From the NCBI GenBank assembly GCA_963791805.1, contig CAWBTU010000004.1, positions 62,001 through 126,000 of the forward strand: 64,000 bases of DNA, written 5' to 3'. The notes beneath the pieces are model-generated. The model worked only from the letters and a program-made list of their open reading frames with translations, had not been told where the DNA came from and ran no database searches. Positions 33,700 through 43,304 of the stretch are shown here, one piece after another (within the stretch, counting starts at the first letter, position 1; every line of letters starts with the position of its first letter). The translations under genes and the position numbers were made by a program. Origin of the DNA: JACMJL01 sp963791805 (lineage in GTDB: Bacteria; Bacillota; Clostridia; Clostridiales; Clostridiaceae).

Positions 33700-34083
33700 T
33701 TATATAAATTCAGAGTTAACTGATTTCATTATTTTATATAATTCTGTACTTTTAGGTGTACTCACTTTATTTGATGTAACAATAGACGCAAAAGTATTGC
33801 CTGGAAGTATTCTTCCAAGCTTAATGAACACATTCAAATTGTCTCTATCAAGATTTATATATATACTATCTACATTAGATTCTAACTGAATTTCATCAAT
33901 TTCTTTAACTTTCCCATTTCTTACTGAAAATACTTTTATAACAGCTTTAGAGTTACTCCAAGAATTCATTCCGTGTATTTCTTCAAATTCTTTAATTTTA
34001 GAATCTGTAATATGAAAATAACAAAATACTCTATTAGAACTTTGAACTAATAAAACTAAAGTTGTATCTTCCTTACTAGTCAT
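33700..34083 (-). CDS. DUF4912 protein
   Basis: ATG at 34083 with GAGGTG five bases upstream gives 127 residues. The core SSNRVFCYFHITDSKIKEF, NSKAVIKVFSVRNGK and NVFIKLGRILPGNTFASIV fits DUF4912, whose genes regularly sit beside GH57 branching enzymes. It is soluble and beta-rich and lacks catalytic motifs. A glycogen-binding or regulatory role is suggested by context only. Confidence 0.82.
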   Translation of the reverse strand: MTSKEDTTLVLLVQSSNRVFCYFHITDSKIKEFEEIHGMNSWSNSKAVIKVFSVRNGKVKEIDEIQLESNVDSIYINLDRDNLNVFIKLGRILPGNTFASIVTSNKVSTPKSTELYKIMKSVNSEFI

Positions 34084-34096
34084 AGACACACCTCAA

Positions 34097-35242
34097 TTAA
34101 ATATCTATTATCTCCACATTTTCAACAGCTTCATTAATCAGTCTTTCAACATCTAGTTTGGCTTCTGAACTTTTAATTAAATCTAGTCTTGGTTTTGTTT
34201 TAGGATGCTTTGGTACAAATATAGTACAACAATCTTCATAAGGCAAAATTGAAGTGTCAAAAGTTCCAATTTCCTTTGCCATATTCATTATATCTTCTTT
34301 ATCAGTAGCAATAAGCGGTCTGAAAACTGGTCTGTCCGCTGCATCAGAGCTAACCACTAAACCTTCCATGGTTTGACTTGCAACCTGACCAATACTTTCT
34401 CCTGTTGTAAGGGAATCAATTTTATTCTTAGCTGCTAATTCGCTAGCTACTGCAGCCATAAATCTTCTCATTATTATAGTAAGCTCATTTTCAGGGCACT
34501 TTTCAATAATTTGCATTTGAATATCAGTAAAAGGCACAACATACAATCTTAAAGAACCAGTATAACCTTTAAGTAATTTTGCCAATTCTTTTACCTTATC
34601 CTTTGCTCTTTCAGAAGTATAAGGATGACTATGGTAATAAACTGCACTTACATTAACACCTCTTCTAGCCATAAGATATCCTGCAACTGGCGAATCAATA
34701 CCTCCAGATAATAGTAATAATGTACTACCATTAGTGTTGTAAGGCATTCCGCCTACTGCTTTAATTCTCTTAGAATAAACATATGCATTTTCTCTTATTT
34801 CTATATTTAATCTACATTTTGGTTTATGAATATCAACTTTAATATCTGAACTATTGTTAAGTACATATGCTCCAACCTTTACACATACTTCCATGGAATT
34901 TCTCGGGAAATTTTTATTAGCTCTATTGGTTTCAACCTTAAAGGTATCACAGCCGCTTTCAACTACTTGAAGCAAAGCTTCCTCACAAATCTTATCAAAA
35001 TCACTTTCTAGTTCAGTTACAACACAAACTTCAGCTACACCGAAAACTCTTCTTACCTTCACAATTATATTTTCTAAATCTTCAGCGTAAATAAACCATC
35101 TTCCTGAATCTAGAATAAATTCATATTCTTCACCTTCTAGAACCTTCTTAATATTGTTTTTTAGTTTTCTTTCAAAGCTACCTTTATTTAAGCCCTTTAA
35201 GAATATTTCTGGTGCATATTTTATCATCAATAGTTTTCTCAT
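34097..35242 (-). CDS. thiI: ThiI, tRNA 4-thiouridine synthetase / sulphur carrier
   Basis: The 381 residues consist of a ferredoxin-like/THUMP region (1-165) and a PP-loop ATPase domain (LLLLSGGIDSPVAGYL near 180). The conserved YEDCCTIFVPKHPKTKP lies near 340. It lacks the C-terminal rhodanese domain of the E. coli enzyme, as usual in Firmicutes, so sulphur must come directly from a cysteine desulfurase. That enzyme is encoded immediately upstream with a four-base overlap. It makes s4U in tRNA and may also supply sulphur for thiamine. Confidence 0.94.
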   Translation of the reverse strand: MRKLLMIKYAPEIFLKGLNKGSFERKLKNNIKKVLEGEEYEFILDSGRWFIYAEDLENIIVKVRRVFGVAEVCVVTELESDFDKICEEALLQVVESGCDTFKVETNRANKNFPRNSMEVCVKVGAYVLNNSSDIKVDIHKPKCRLNIEIRENAYVYSKRIKAVGGMPYNTNGSTLLLLSGGIDSPVAGYLMARRGVNVSAVYYHSHPYTSERAKDKVKELAKLLKGYTGSLRLYVVPFTDIQMQIIEKCPENELTIIMRRFMAAVASELAAKNKIDSLTTGESIGQVASQTMEGLVVSSDAADRPVFRPLIATDKEDIMNMAKEIGTFDTSILPYEDCCTIFVPKHPKTKPRLDLIKSSEAKLDVERLINEAVENVEIIDI

Positions 35243-36378
35243 TTTTTTAGTCTCCTTAAAAATATTAATACGTTTTTTAAATTTTCAATTACATAATCTA
35301 CTTCTTCCTTAGTATTATCTTCGTTAAAGCTAAATCTAACCGTTCCTTCAGCTTCCTTAATGCTAAGACCTATTTCTGGAAGTATTACACTATGACTAAG
35401 CTTCTTCGATGCGCAGGCTGATCCTGTTGAAACATAGATTTCTTTTTCCTCTAAAGCATGTATCAGTACTTCTCCCCTAACTCCAGGAAAAGAAACACTT
35501 AATATATGAGGCAAAAATTCATCTTGCAATGGACTATTAATAAGTATATTGTCTATACTTTTAAGCTCTTCAATAAAATAAGCCTTCAGCCTATCCACTC
35601 TATTTAAGTTTTCATTAATATTCTCACAGATTATCTTAGCAGCTGTAGCAAATCCACAAACTGCGGCTACATTTTCAGTTCCAGACCTAAAGCCTCGTTC
35701 TTGTCCCCCTCCATGTATAAGTGGTTCAGGGTTTAAGTCCTTTTTAACAAATGCAATACCTACACCTCTTGGTCCATGAATCTTATGACCGCTAGCTGAT
35801 AGTAAATCAATTTTGCACTTTTTTACATCTATTTTTAGTTTTCCAAAACTTTGAACTGCATCCACATGGAATTTTGCTCTACTGCTTTTCTCTTTAATAA
35901 TTGTACCAATTTTCTCAAGGTCTTGTATAGCGCCAAATTCATTATTTACATGCATAATGCTTACAAGTACAGTTTCTTTTCTTATTGCCCTACTAAGTTG
36001 TTCCAAATCAATTCTTCCAAATTTATTTACATCTAAATATGTAACCTCTACACCTTTCTTTTCAAGAAATTTGCAAACATCAGTTACACTTGGATGCTCT
36101 ATTTTTGTAGTAATTACATGTAACCCTTCTTTAGCAAAGCCCTTAATAAGAAAATTATTACTTTCACTTCCACCAGAAGTAAAAAATATCTCACCTTCCG
36201 TGCAGTTAAGAATCTCTCCAAAAGTTTTTCTACATTCTTTAAGTTTATCTTCAGCTTTTAAACCTAATGAATGAGTGGACGAAGGATTTCCATAAAAATT
36301 TTTCATTATATCACTCATTGTATCTATAACTTCTACATACGCCTTGGTAGTAGCACTATTGTCAAAATAAACTTCCAT
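35239..36378 (-). CDS. cysteine desulfurase, NifS/IscS family, ThiI-linked
   Basis: This 379-residue PLP enzyme has the start MEVYFDNSATTKAY, PLP lysine in SASGHKIHGPRGVG near 200, GGGQERGFRSGTENVA, and the active cysteine in YVSTGSACASKK near 325. It converts cysteine to alanine and a protein-bound persulphide. The overlap with thiI shows that its main partner is ThiI, as for NifZ of Bacillus subtilis. I therefore do not assign the symbol nifS, despite the nitrogenase genes elsewhere in the window. Confidence 0.92.
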   Translation of the reverse strand: MEVYFDNSATTKAYVEVIDTMSDIMKNFYGNPSSTHSLGLKAEDKLKECRKTFGEILNCTEGEIFFTSGGSESNNFLIKGFAKEGLHVITTKIEHPSVTDVCKFLEKKGVEVTYLDVNKFGRIDLEQLSRAIRKETVLVSIMHVNNEFGAIQDLEKIGTIIKEKSSRAKFHVDAVQSFGKLKIDVKKCKIDLLSASGHKIHGPRGVGIAFVKKDLNPEPLIHGGGQERGFRSGTENVAAVCGFATAAKIICENINENLNRVDRLKAYFIEELKSIDNILINSPLQDEFLPHILSVSFPGVRGEVLIHALEEKEIYVSTGSACASKKLSHSVILPEIGLSIKEAEGTVRFSFNEDNTKEEVDYVIENLKNVLIFLRRLKK

Positions 36379-36673
36379 AACTTCACTCTCTCATATTTAA
36401 TATAATCAACCAACTAAAAAATCACTTCAGCATGCCTGATTCTTTGTGAGAAGCACTTCTTCTCAAAATATTTATACACTAAAATACTATATACTTATTC
36501 TCGATTATTTTCAAGTAAGCAAGCTAAATGATAAAAAAACTGTAAGCATGTCACAGTTTTAAAAAAGTATGATATTATTAGTAAGGAAAAAGTATATTTT
36601 TCAGCAAATAACTACAATTTATTTCATTACTGAAAAGCATAATTTTAATACAAAAAAGACTCGAGGGATATAT

Positions 36674-38026
36674 ATGAAATTAGATCTTTTTAATGATAAA
36701 AAATTTTATAAAACTATGTTAAAACTTTCCGTACCAATTATACTTCAAAATTTGATTTTGACCTCCCTAAACTTAGTAGACAACATTATAATAGGAGGAG
36801 TATCCGAAACAGCTATCGCAGCAGTTGGACTAGCTAATCAGTATTTCTTTATTTTGAATCTAGTTTTATTTGGTATAGTAAGTGGATCTTCTATATTTAC
36901 TGCTCAGTTTTGGGGTAATAAAGATATTAAAAATATTAAAAGAGTTCTTGGTATCAGTGTTATTACTGGCGTCTGCGCAGCATTTATATTTATGCTTGGG
37001 GGACTACTATTTCCAAGACAGATACTCGGCCTTTTTAGCAATGACCCTAAAGTTATTACTATAGGTGCAAATTACTTAAGAATAATAGTTTTTAGCTATG
37101 TTATAACCTCAATAACTTTCGCCTATTCCTTTGCTTTAAGAAGTACTGGGCAAGTTCACATACCATTATTTGTAAGCATAGTTGCATTAGGTATAAATAC
37201 ATTTTTAAACTATGCATTAATATATGGAATGTTTTGCTTTCCAAAGCTTGGAATACCTGGTTCTGCAATTGGGACTTTAATCGCTAGGATTATTGAAGTT
37301 TCACTTTTACTTACATTGGTATACAAAAATAAACTGCCAGTTGCTGCTTCCTTCAAGGAGTTATTTGACTTACCAATAGAATTTGTTAAAAAATTCTTTA
37401 AAATTACCATTCCAGTTATATTAAATGAGACAATGTGGGCTTTAGGAGTTTCTCTTTACGCATTAGTTTATGCACAAATGGGAACTGATGTAATAGCTTC
37501 AACCACTATATCCACCACAGTGGAAAGAATAATCTGGGTAATTTTTATGGGCATAGGTAATGCCTGTGCAATTATGATTGGGCACAAAATCGGTGAAGGA
37601 GATAAAGAAGAAATATTTGTTTACGCAAAACGCTTTATTATCCTAAGTCCTCTATTCGCAATATTTATGGGCGTAGTAGTTTACTTTATTTCACCTTTAT
37701 TTTTAATGCCCTACCACATATCACCAACTGTCCATAACTACGCGCGTAAAAATTTAATTGTATTTTCATGCTTCCTGTGGTTAAGAGCTTTTAATTTCAC
37801 AGCCATTATAGGAATTTTCAGAAGTGGTGGAGATACCAAATTCTCACTATTAATAGATACTGGTGGCGTTTGGCTAATTGGAGTGCCTATGGCCTTTGTA
37901 TGTGGACTAGTTCTCCATCTACCAGTCTATTATGTTTATGCACTAGTATCCTTTGAAGAAGTGTTCAAAGTTGCATTTGGGTTACCCAGGATATTGTCAA
38001 AGAAGTGGATAAATAATTTGACTTAA
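36674..38026 (+). CDS. MATE-family multidrug/cation efflux protein
   Basis: ATG at 36674, preceded by GAGGGATAT, is preferred over a far upstream start and gives 450 residues with twelve membrane segments. Typical MATE features are KLSVPIILQNLILTSLNLVDN at the start, AQFWGNKDIKNIKRVLG, and a second half beginning with KITIPVILNETMWALG. MATE pumps export cationic drugs or metabolites using Na+ or H+ gradients. It is monocistronic; a small AACTGT/ACAGTT hairpin lies at about 36540-36562 upstream. The substrate is unknown. Confidence 0.9.
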   Translation: MKLDLFNDKKFYKTMLKLSVPIILQNLILTSLNLVDNIIIGGVSETAIAAVGLANQYFFILNLVLFGIVSGSSIFTAQFWGNKDIKNIKRVLGISVITGVCAAFIFMLGGLLFPRQILGLFSNDPKVITIGANYLRIIVFSYVITSITFAYSFALRSTGQVHIPLFVSIVALGINTFLNYALIYGMFCFPKLGIPGSAIGTLIARIIEVSLLLTLVYKNKLPVAASFKELFDLPIEFVKKFFKITIPVILNETMWALGVSLYALVYAQMGTDVIASTTISTTVERIIWVIFMGIGNACAIMIGHKIGEGDKEEIFVYAKRFIILSPLFAIFMGVVVYFISPLFLMPYHISPTVHNYARKNLIVFSCFLWLRAFNFTAIIGIFRSGGDTKFSLLIDTGGVWLIGVPMAFVCGLVLHLPVYYVYALVSFEEVFKVAFGLPRILSKKWINNLT

Positions 38027-38073
38027 TGGAAATTGGCAATTTTCTAGACCTCTGAGTCACAACTCTTGTGGAA

Positions 38074-39081
38074 CTAATATCCATCAGGGTTATTAACTTG
38101 CCAGCGCCAAGCATCACTACACATGTCTTTCATAGTTTTTTGAGATGTCCATCCCAAAACGCTCTTTGCCTTCATTGGATTTGCATAACATTTATCAATA
38201 TCTCCAGGTCTACGTTCTGTAATAATATATGGAATTTTTTGATTTGTAGCTTTTTCAAAATTATTTACTAAATCTAAAACACTATAACCTACTCCAGTTC
38301 CAAGATTATAAGAGTCTATCCCTTTAGAATTAATAATTTTTTCTAATGCCTTCAAGTGTCCCCTAGCAAGATCTACCACATGTATATAGTCCCTAACTCC
38401 TGTTCCATCATGAGTATCATAATCACTGCCAAATACTCTTAATGTTTCCCTTTTGCCTACAGCAACTTGAGTTATATATGGCATTAAATTATTAGGTATG
38501 CCATTGGGATCTTCTCCAATTCTGCCACTTTCATGTGCCCCTATTGGATTAAAGTATCTGAGTAGTGCAACACTCCACTCATTATCAGATGAATATATGT
38601 CATGTAAAATTTCCTCTATCATTAATTTAGTGCGACCATATGGATTTGTAGCGCTTAAAGGGAAGTTTTCACAAATAGGCACACTTTCAGGCTCTCCATA
38701 CACTGTAGCTGATGAGCTAAACACCATTTTCTTAACATTATGTTTCTTCATAATTTCACAAAGCACTAAAGTCCCTGTAATATTGTTATGATAATAAGAG
38801 ATAGGAACACTAACAGATTCTCCCACAGATTTCAATCCAGCAAAATGCATTACTGCATCAATTTTATTTTCCAAAAAAACTTTGTCAAGAGCAACTTTAT
38901 CTAGAATATCAAGCTGATAAAACTTAATTTTTTTATTTGTTATCTCTTGTATTCGATTTAATAATTCTGGTTTACTATTAGAAAAATTATCAACTATAAT
39001 AATTTCATAGCCTTGATTTAATAGTTCTACACAAGTATGGCTGCCTATATAGCCTGTCCCTCCTGTTACTAAAATTGCCAT
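38074..39081 (-). CDS. galE: UDP-glucose 4-epimerase
   Basis: The 335 residues show the NAD-binding VTGGTGYIGSHTCVEL at the start, the catalytic Ser/Tyr/Lys set (FSSSATVYGEP; NPYGRTKLMIEE) and ALLRYFNPIGAHESG, DYDTHDGTGVRDYIHVVDLA and ERRPGDIDKCYANP, all typical of GalE. It interconverts UDP-glucose and UDP-galactose for galactose use or cell-surface polymers. GGGGG lies upstream of the ATG. It is convergent with the MATE gene and apparently monocistronic. Confidence 0.95.
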   Translation of the reverse strand: MAILVTGGTGYIGSHTCVELLNQGYEIIIVDNFSNSKPELLNRIQEITNKKIKFYQLDILDKVALDKVFLENKIDAVMHFAGLKSVGESVSVPISYYHNNITGTLVLCEIMKKHNVKKMVFSSSATVYGEPESVPICENFPLSATNPYGRTKLMIEEILHDIYSSDNEWSVALLRYFNPIGAHESGRIGEDPNGIPNNLMPYITQVAVGKRETLRVFGSDYDTHDGTGVRDYIHVVDLARGHLKALEKIINSKGIDSYNLGTGVGYSVLDLVNNFEKATNQKIPYIITERRPGDIDKCYANPMKAKSVLGWTSQKTMKDMCSDAWRWQVNNPDGY

Positions 39082-39300
39082 ATGCTTCTACCCCCTTTTA
39101 TATAAATTCCTTAAAAACAATTTATTTACAAAATATTCCTTATATTTATTATACATCAATAGTTAAATTTTACCAATTATTTTTTGTATGTATATTTTGC
39201 GTTTTGTACCCATACATTTGATTTTTTCTTAGTTTCCAATTAAAATATCAACGTGAAGATTTTTAAATTTTTATGTAGTTTACTCTAAGGGGGCTATTTT

Positions 39301-39852
39301 ATGCAAATTGAAACTAAGTCAAAAAGTAACATTAATTCTAAAACAAAAGATTTAGTGACGACCTCACTATTAATAGCAGTAGTTTTTGTGGCAACTTATG
39401 TTATTCATTTTCCAGCACCATTTTCTCTAAATTCCGGTGGACTTATTCACCTTGGAAATGTAATGCTTTTTATGGCTGCTATTGTTTTTGGAAAGAAAAA
39501 AGGCGCCATTGCGGGAGCCTTTGGAATGGGTTTGTTTGATTTATTGTCTGGATATGCTATATGGGCACCTTTCACCTTTATAATAAGAGGGGTAATGGGC
39601 TATATGATTGGCTATATTGCAAATTCTCATCATAGAGATGGCAATAACATGACCTGGAATATTATCGCATTAACACTATCTAGTATATGGATGATTGCTG
39701 GTTACTATATTGCAAATATTATTCTTTTTCAAAACTGGGTTGCAGCATTTTCTTCAATCCCAGGTGATCTAACTCAACTTGCTTTTGGTTTCATTTTAGG
39801 AATTCCAGCAACAGTTGCCGTTAAGAAAACTAAAGTATTTGACAACTACTAA
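39301..39852 (+). CDS. ECF transporter S component, substrate unknown
   Basis: This 183-residue protein has about six hydrophobic segments. The motif HLGNVMLFMAAIVFGKKKGAI near 55, followed by GAFGMGLFDLLSG, is typical of vitamin-type ECF substrate-binding subunits. No riboswitch is evident in the 220-bp leader, so the vitamin cannot be named. It would share the energising module with QueT. AAGGGGG precedes the ATG. Confidence 0.85.
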   Translation: MQIETKSKSNINSKTKDLVTTSLLIAVVFVATYVIHFPAPFSLNSGGLIHLGNVMLFMAAIVFGKKKGAIAGAFGMGLFDLLSGYAIWAPFTFIIRGVMGYMIGYIANSHHRDGNNMTWNIIALTLSSIWMIAGYYIANIILFQNWVAAFSSIPGDLTQLAFGFILGIPATVAVKKTKVFDNY

Positions 39853-39930
39853 TAAAAATAAATATATAAATTTTTATCTATGGTAAAACGTAATATATTT
39901 ATTTTTAATATAAACAGTTTTCAAATATTT

Positions 39931-39996
39931 AGGAGCAACAGGATATAATCTATATAGCTAGCTATCAGCTATGGATTATATCTCGTTGCTCCTTTG
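39931..39996. terminator. long hairpin terminator after the ECF S-component gene
   Basis: AGGAGCAAC and GTTGCTCCT arms extend through GATATAATC/GATTATATC into a long stem. It separates convergent genes and could serve both strands. Confidence 0.75.
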
Positions 39997-40024
39997 TAAT
40001 CTAATATTTATTAAGTTTTGTTAA

Positions 40025-40756
40025 TTATTTAATTGCTTTTAAAACAACTACATAAGAATCCTCATTAAATTCTACCTCAGCAAATTCACCATGTAAATAT
40101 ATTGTGGAGAACCCTACCTTTCTTAACATTGTTAACAATTCATCACTTTTTATTGGTAATAGTGGCACTGAATTCTCATAAATCTTATCTAATCCATCCT
40201 TATTAATAATTAATTTAGTTTCAAAGTGAATTTTTTCTTTAGTATGGTCAAATCTATAATTTCTAATAAATTGAACACCTTTTTCCTTATCATAAATAGC
40301 AGGTAAGCTTTTTATATCTTTATTTACTATTCTATTGTAGTTGATAATTTGAACTACAAATGCTCCATTGACCTCTAATTTCTCATAGACAGTTTTAATT
40401 AAATTTTCTACTGCTTCTCTATCATTAAGATGCACCATTGAATTGCCGATACAATATATTAAATCAAAATTCTTTTCTGCCACAAAATTATTAAATTGCA
40501 ACATGTCACCAGAATAAAATGTAACGCTCTCAGCTTTTGCTTTATCTTTTGCAATCTGAATCATTGTTTCATCTAAGTCAATTCCAACAGAATCAAAACC
40601 TTTTTTTCCTAGAGCAATTGTATAAATACCAGTTCCACAAGCTAAATCTAGCACTTTATCTCCTTTTTTTAAGCCGCTACTCAAGAATTCAGTAGTTTCC
40701 TTATCTTCTGGAAACACAATATCATAAACTGAACTTAATTCCTCATAAAAACTCAT
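40025..40756 (-). CDS. class I SAM-dependent methyltransferase
   Basis: The 243 residues carry the SAM-binding motif VLDLACGTGIYTIALG near 38, an acidic residue in VGIDLDETMIQIA, and LIYCIGNSMVHL near 100. The C-terminal half is a beta-rich lid as in methyltransferases of small molecules. The start overlaps the stop codon of the hemerythrin-domain gene by four bases, so the two are coupled. The substrate is unknown. Confidence 0.85.
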   Translation of the reverse strand: MSFYEELSSVYDIVFPEDKETTEFLSSGLKKGDKVLDLACGTGIYTIALGKKGFDSVGIDLDETMIQIAKDKAKAESVTFYSGDMLQFNNFVAEKNFDLIYCIGNSMVHLNDREAVENLIKTVYEKLEVNGAFVVQIINYNRIVNKDIKSLPAIYDKEKGVQFIRNYRFDHTKEKIHFETKLIINKDGLDKIYENSVPLLPIKSDELLTMLRKVGFSTIYLHGEFAEVEFNEDSYVVVLKAIK

Positions 40757-41310
40757 ATTCCTAACTTCCTTTCCATTTCTTCTAGTTCATTTATGTATTT
40801 CTCTTGAAGATTTAAATCCCCGGCAGCCTTCTCAATAATCTCACAACTTTCATTCAATTCTTTAATTGCTCCATCACTTAAAGCTCTTCTTGCAAAAGTA
40901 TAAAAAACTTTATCTTCTTTTTCAATATGACTGGATAATAAATCTGCATAACAAACAGAATTAGCAATTATATCAACTTTGGAATCATTATCCCCATTCT
41001 TTACTCTTAAAATTGCTTCTTCCAAGGTTTTTATGTAAAGTCTACCCATAGTATGTTCTATATACATTCCAGAAAGAGGTCCTTTGGCTTCCTCTTTTCC
41101 TAGCTCTTCTTCAATCTTTTTAAATAATACTATCTCTTCTTTATTATGATGATGTTTGTCAGCGTAATTCCTTACAAAATTAATCATCTTATCAAAACCA
41201 TCAAAATCTACATCTTTACCATTTAAAATTTCAACACTCATTCTTCTAAATACTTTAAGGCCTCTCAAGATATATTTATGTTCTTCCATCATTAAATTTA
41301 TAGCATCCAT
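40753..41310 (-). CDS. hemerythrin (HHE) domain protein
   Basis: This 185-residue all-helical protein has HHE-type iron-ligand residues: NLMMEEHKYILRGLK near 10, DKHHHNKEEIVLF near 52, GMYIEHTMGRLYI near 80 and LLSSHIEKEDKVFY near 130. Such proteins bind a di-iron centre and are linked to oxygen, nitric oxide or iron-sulphur repair. It is cotranscribed with a methyltransferase, an arrangement I cannot interpret further. Confidence 0.85.
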   Translation of the reverse strand: MDAINLMMEEHKYILRGLKVFRRMSVEILNGKDVDFDGFDKMINFVRNYADKHHHNKEEIVLFKKIEEELGKEEAKGPLSGMYIEHTMGRLYIKTLEEAILRVKNGDNDSKVDIIANSVCYADLLSSHIEKEDKVFYTFARRALSDGAIKELNESCEIIEKAAGDLNLQEKYINELEEMERKLGI

Positions 41311-41509
41311 AATTTATCCTCCTGAAAACTTATTATTTATCATATACTTATATTATCAATTATTCTTTAAGTTGACAGTAACTGATGTTACCATTTATAA
41401 ATTATAGTTTCCATTAATAAAATCCATATTCTTTATAGTTATAAAATGCTCTTCCACCTTATATAAAAAAGACTCTGCAATTTTAAAAATAAATCACAAA
41501 GTCCTTATA

Positions 41510-41689
41510 TTATTTTGCATTCTTTAAATCTTTAGAAATTTCAATAATCCTAGTATCATTATATGTTGTTTTCATTGATATACTATTTACCTCTATCTTT
41601 AGATTATCAAGTTTATCATCCATTAAAGTGAGTTTTTCATCCATTAATGCTATTTTCTCAATGAAATCAAGCATTTTCTCGTTTTCCAT
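41510..41689 (-). CDS. 59-residue coiled-coil small protein
   Basis: An ATG with GAGGTGAG upstream opens a 59-codon frame: MENEKMLDFIEKIALMDEK and so on, with a leucine/isoleucine heptad pattern through LTLMDDKLDNLKIEVNSI. It is hydrophilic and has no cysteine. I do not recognise it. Its coiled coil suggests that it oligomerises or binds a partner. It lies 43 bases after the ssb gene on the same strand and may share its transcript. Confidence 0.6.
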   Translation of the reverse strand: MENEKMLDFIEKIALMDEKLTLMDDKLDNLKIEVNSISMKTTYNDTRIIEISKDLKNAK

Positions 41690-41732
41690 TTTCTCACCTC
41701 ATACTTATTATAGCACAATTTCATCGAAATTA

Positions 41733-42068
41733 TTAAGAATTTGCCACCTGTTTACTATCAATAAACTGAAAATCCTCTGCCACAACTTCTGCCTTGTATC
41801 TCTTGTTTCCATCTTTGCCTTCGTAGCTACCTGTTTGGAGTCTTCCACTGACACTTATAAGTTTACCTTTAGTCATATATTCTGCTATTATCTCTGCTTT
41901 TCTACCCCAAAATATGATTGGAATAAAATCTACTTTTTTCTCTCCACCGGTACCTCTAATTCTTCTTTCCACTGCTAGGGTAAACTTGCAAAAAACTTTA
42001 CCGCCGTCTTCAATAACTTTTATTTCTGGGTCTTTTGTTAGTCTACCTATTAATATAATCTTATTCAT
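41733..42068 (-). CDS. ssb: short single-stranded DNA-binding protein
   Basis: The 111 residues form one OB-fold domain: MNKIILIGRLTKDPEIKV, FCKFTLAVERR, DFIPIIFWGRKAEIIAEYM, GKLISVSGRLQTGSYEGKDG. It ends shortly after the fold and lacks the acidic Gly-rich linker and DDDIPF-type tip used to recruit repair proteins. It is therefore probably a secondary SSB (for example competence- or stress-linked) rather than the essential replication SSB. GGAGG precedes the ATG. Confidence 0.9.
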   Translation of the reverse strand: MNKIILIGRLTKDPEIKVIEDGGKVFCKFTLAVERRIRGTGGEKKVDFIPIIFWGRKAEIIAEYMTKGKLISVSGRLQTGSYEGKDGNKRYKAEVVAEDFQFIDSKQVANS

Positions 42069-42142
42069 ACAGTACCTCCAAATGAATTTTTCTATAATTA
42101 TATCCTTATAAAGTATTTATAATCATTTCGAGGTTAATTAAA

Positions 42143-43021
42143 TCAATTAATCCATACTGTTGTTCCCACTGGAATGCTTGTATAAATATATTTTGCATTT
42201 TCTATTGCTAGCCTAATACAACCGTGTGAAGCCTGTATTCCTAGAGTTGGGTCCATTACATTGCCATTGTTATCTAATAAAATTGAATGAAATAAATAAT
42301 TACCGCAGAATTGAGAGAAATACTTGCACATAACTCCGCTGCTAGGTCTGAAAACTTCTCCTTTTTCCTGTATTGAAAATATACCTTTTACTGTAGGTGT
42401 TTCATCTCTGCCTGAAGCGCAACTCATTGATTTAATTAACTGCCAGTGGTATTCATAGCCTGTAAGTATATTAACCTTTTGATTGGGTATATCAACATAA
42501 ATCATATAATCCGTCATGCTCATTAGTCCATCACTATTAACAATAGCTTCCGCTGAGTTTTGAGATTTATACTCAGTTTTAAAATTATTAACCTTAGCCA
42601 TAGCTTCTTGTGTTGGTTCTTTAGAAAGTTCGTCATAGGTTCCTTTATCAACTGTTCCAGTACTTTGAAGTCCGAAGATTCTTTGAAAATATCTAAGATA
42701 CTTAAATGTAACTTCACCAAATGCTCCATCTGCTTTTACATTAAACCCATAAGCATCTAGCCATTGCTGAATAGTTTTAATGTCTTCATTTTTATTTCCA
42801 ATCTTGTAGCCTATAAATCTATATACTTCCATTTTTGTCTCTAGTATTTTAGTTAGTTCAATGTCTGCTTTTAATTCTTGTTTTTCTCTAGATAAATTTG
42901 CTTTATTCCCGTACAGTACCTTATTTGATTGAAGCTTGAAACTTTTTTGTTTTTCAGTAGTATTGCAATACATAATTATGCAGATTATCATAAGTATTAC
43001 TACAATTTTGTGTGATTTCAA
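42143..43021 (-). CDS. L,D-transpeptidase with peptidoglycan-binding domain
   Basis: The 292 residues begin with a signal-anchor (KIVVILMIICIIMYCNTT). A PG-binding-1 domain follows (NEDIKTIQQWLDAYGFNVKA, GEVTFKYLRYFQRIFGL), then a YkuD catalytic domain with the cysteine motif QASHGCIRLAIENAKYIY near 270. It should act outside the membrane, cross-linking peptidoglycan by L,D-bonds or attaching proteins. The start is TTG at 43021 with GGAAGTG upstream. A sporulation or cell-wall stress role is possible; germination genes are the next neighbours upstream. Confidence 0.9.
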   Translation of the reverse strand: MKSHKIVVILMIICIIMYCNTTEKQKSFKLQSNKVLYGNKANLSREKQELKADIELTKILETKMEVYRFIGYKIGNKNEDIKTIQQWLDAYGFNVKADGAFGEVTFKYLRYFQRIFGLQSTGTVDKGTYDELSKEPTQEAMAKVNNFKTEYKSQNSAEAIVNSDGLMSMTDYMIYVDIPNQKVNILTGYEYHWQLIKSMSCASGRDETPTVKGIFSIQEKGEVFRPSSGVMCKYFSQFCGNYLFHSILLDNNGNVMDPTLGIQASHGCIRLAIENAKYIYTSIPVGTTVWIN

Positions 43022-43136
43022 TTTTTCACTTCCATATTAATTATTATAATTTAATATATAAGAAATTTAACTGAAATATGAAGTAGCTAATTGGGATAAA
43101 GTCCTTCAAACCCGCTCGGAGACTATAACTTCTTAA

Positions 43137-43195
43137 CTTGTTATCTTTTTATCTTGTTTTCTTGTTTTCTTGTTATCTTGTTATCTTGTTTTTAA
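43137..43195. repeat. 8-bp tandem repeat TTWTCTTG
   Basis: About six to seven head-to-tail units of TTATCTTG/TTTTCTTG lie between the L,D-transpeptidase promoter region and the sleC 3' flank. Such short arrays can change length by slippage. Confidence 0.8.
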
Positions 43196-43233
43196 GAATA
43201 ACTTATTTTTTCAGCTTTGTCTTGGAAGTAGCA

Positions 43234-43280
43234 GGACACCCTTCTCTTATTAGTGGAGCCTTCGAAGGTGAAGGGTGTCC
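43234..43280. terminator. hairpin GGACACCCTTC / GAAGGGTGTCC
   Basis: An 11-base perfect stem with an inner CCTTCGAAGG palindrome. It lies between sleC and the L,D-transpeptidase gene. GC content is higher than in the surroundings. It may end the csp-sleC transcript, though the T-run on that strand is weak. Confidence 0.55.
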
Positions 43281-43304
43281 CGGGTTTTCTTAGGCAAGAT
43301 TATT

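Noticed and set aside
35239..36378. Naming the desulfurase nifS because of the nitrogenase genes
   Set aside because: It overlaps thiI by four bases and lies 7 kb from the anf genes, so tRNA thiolation is the supported role.
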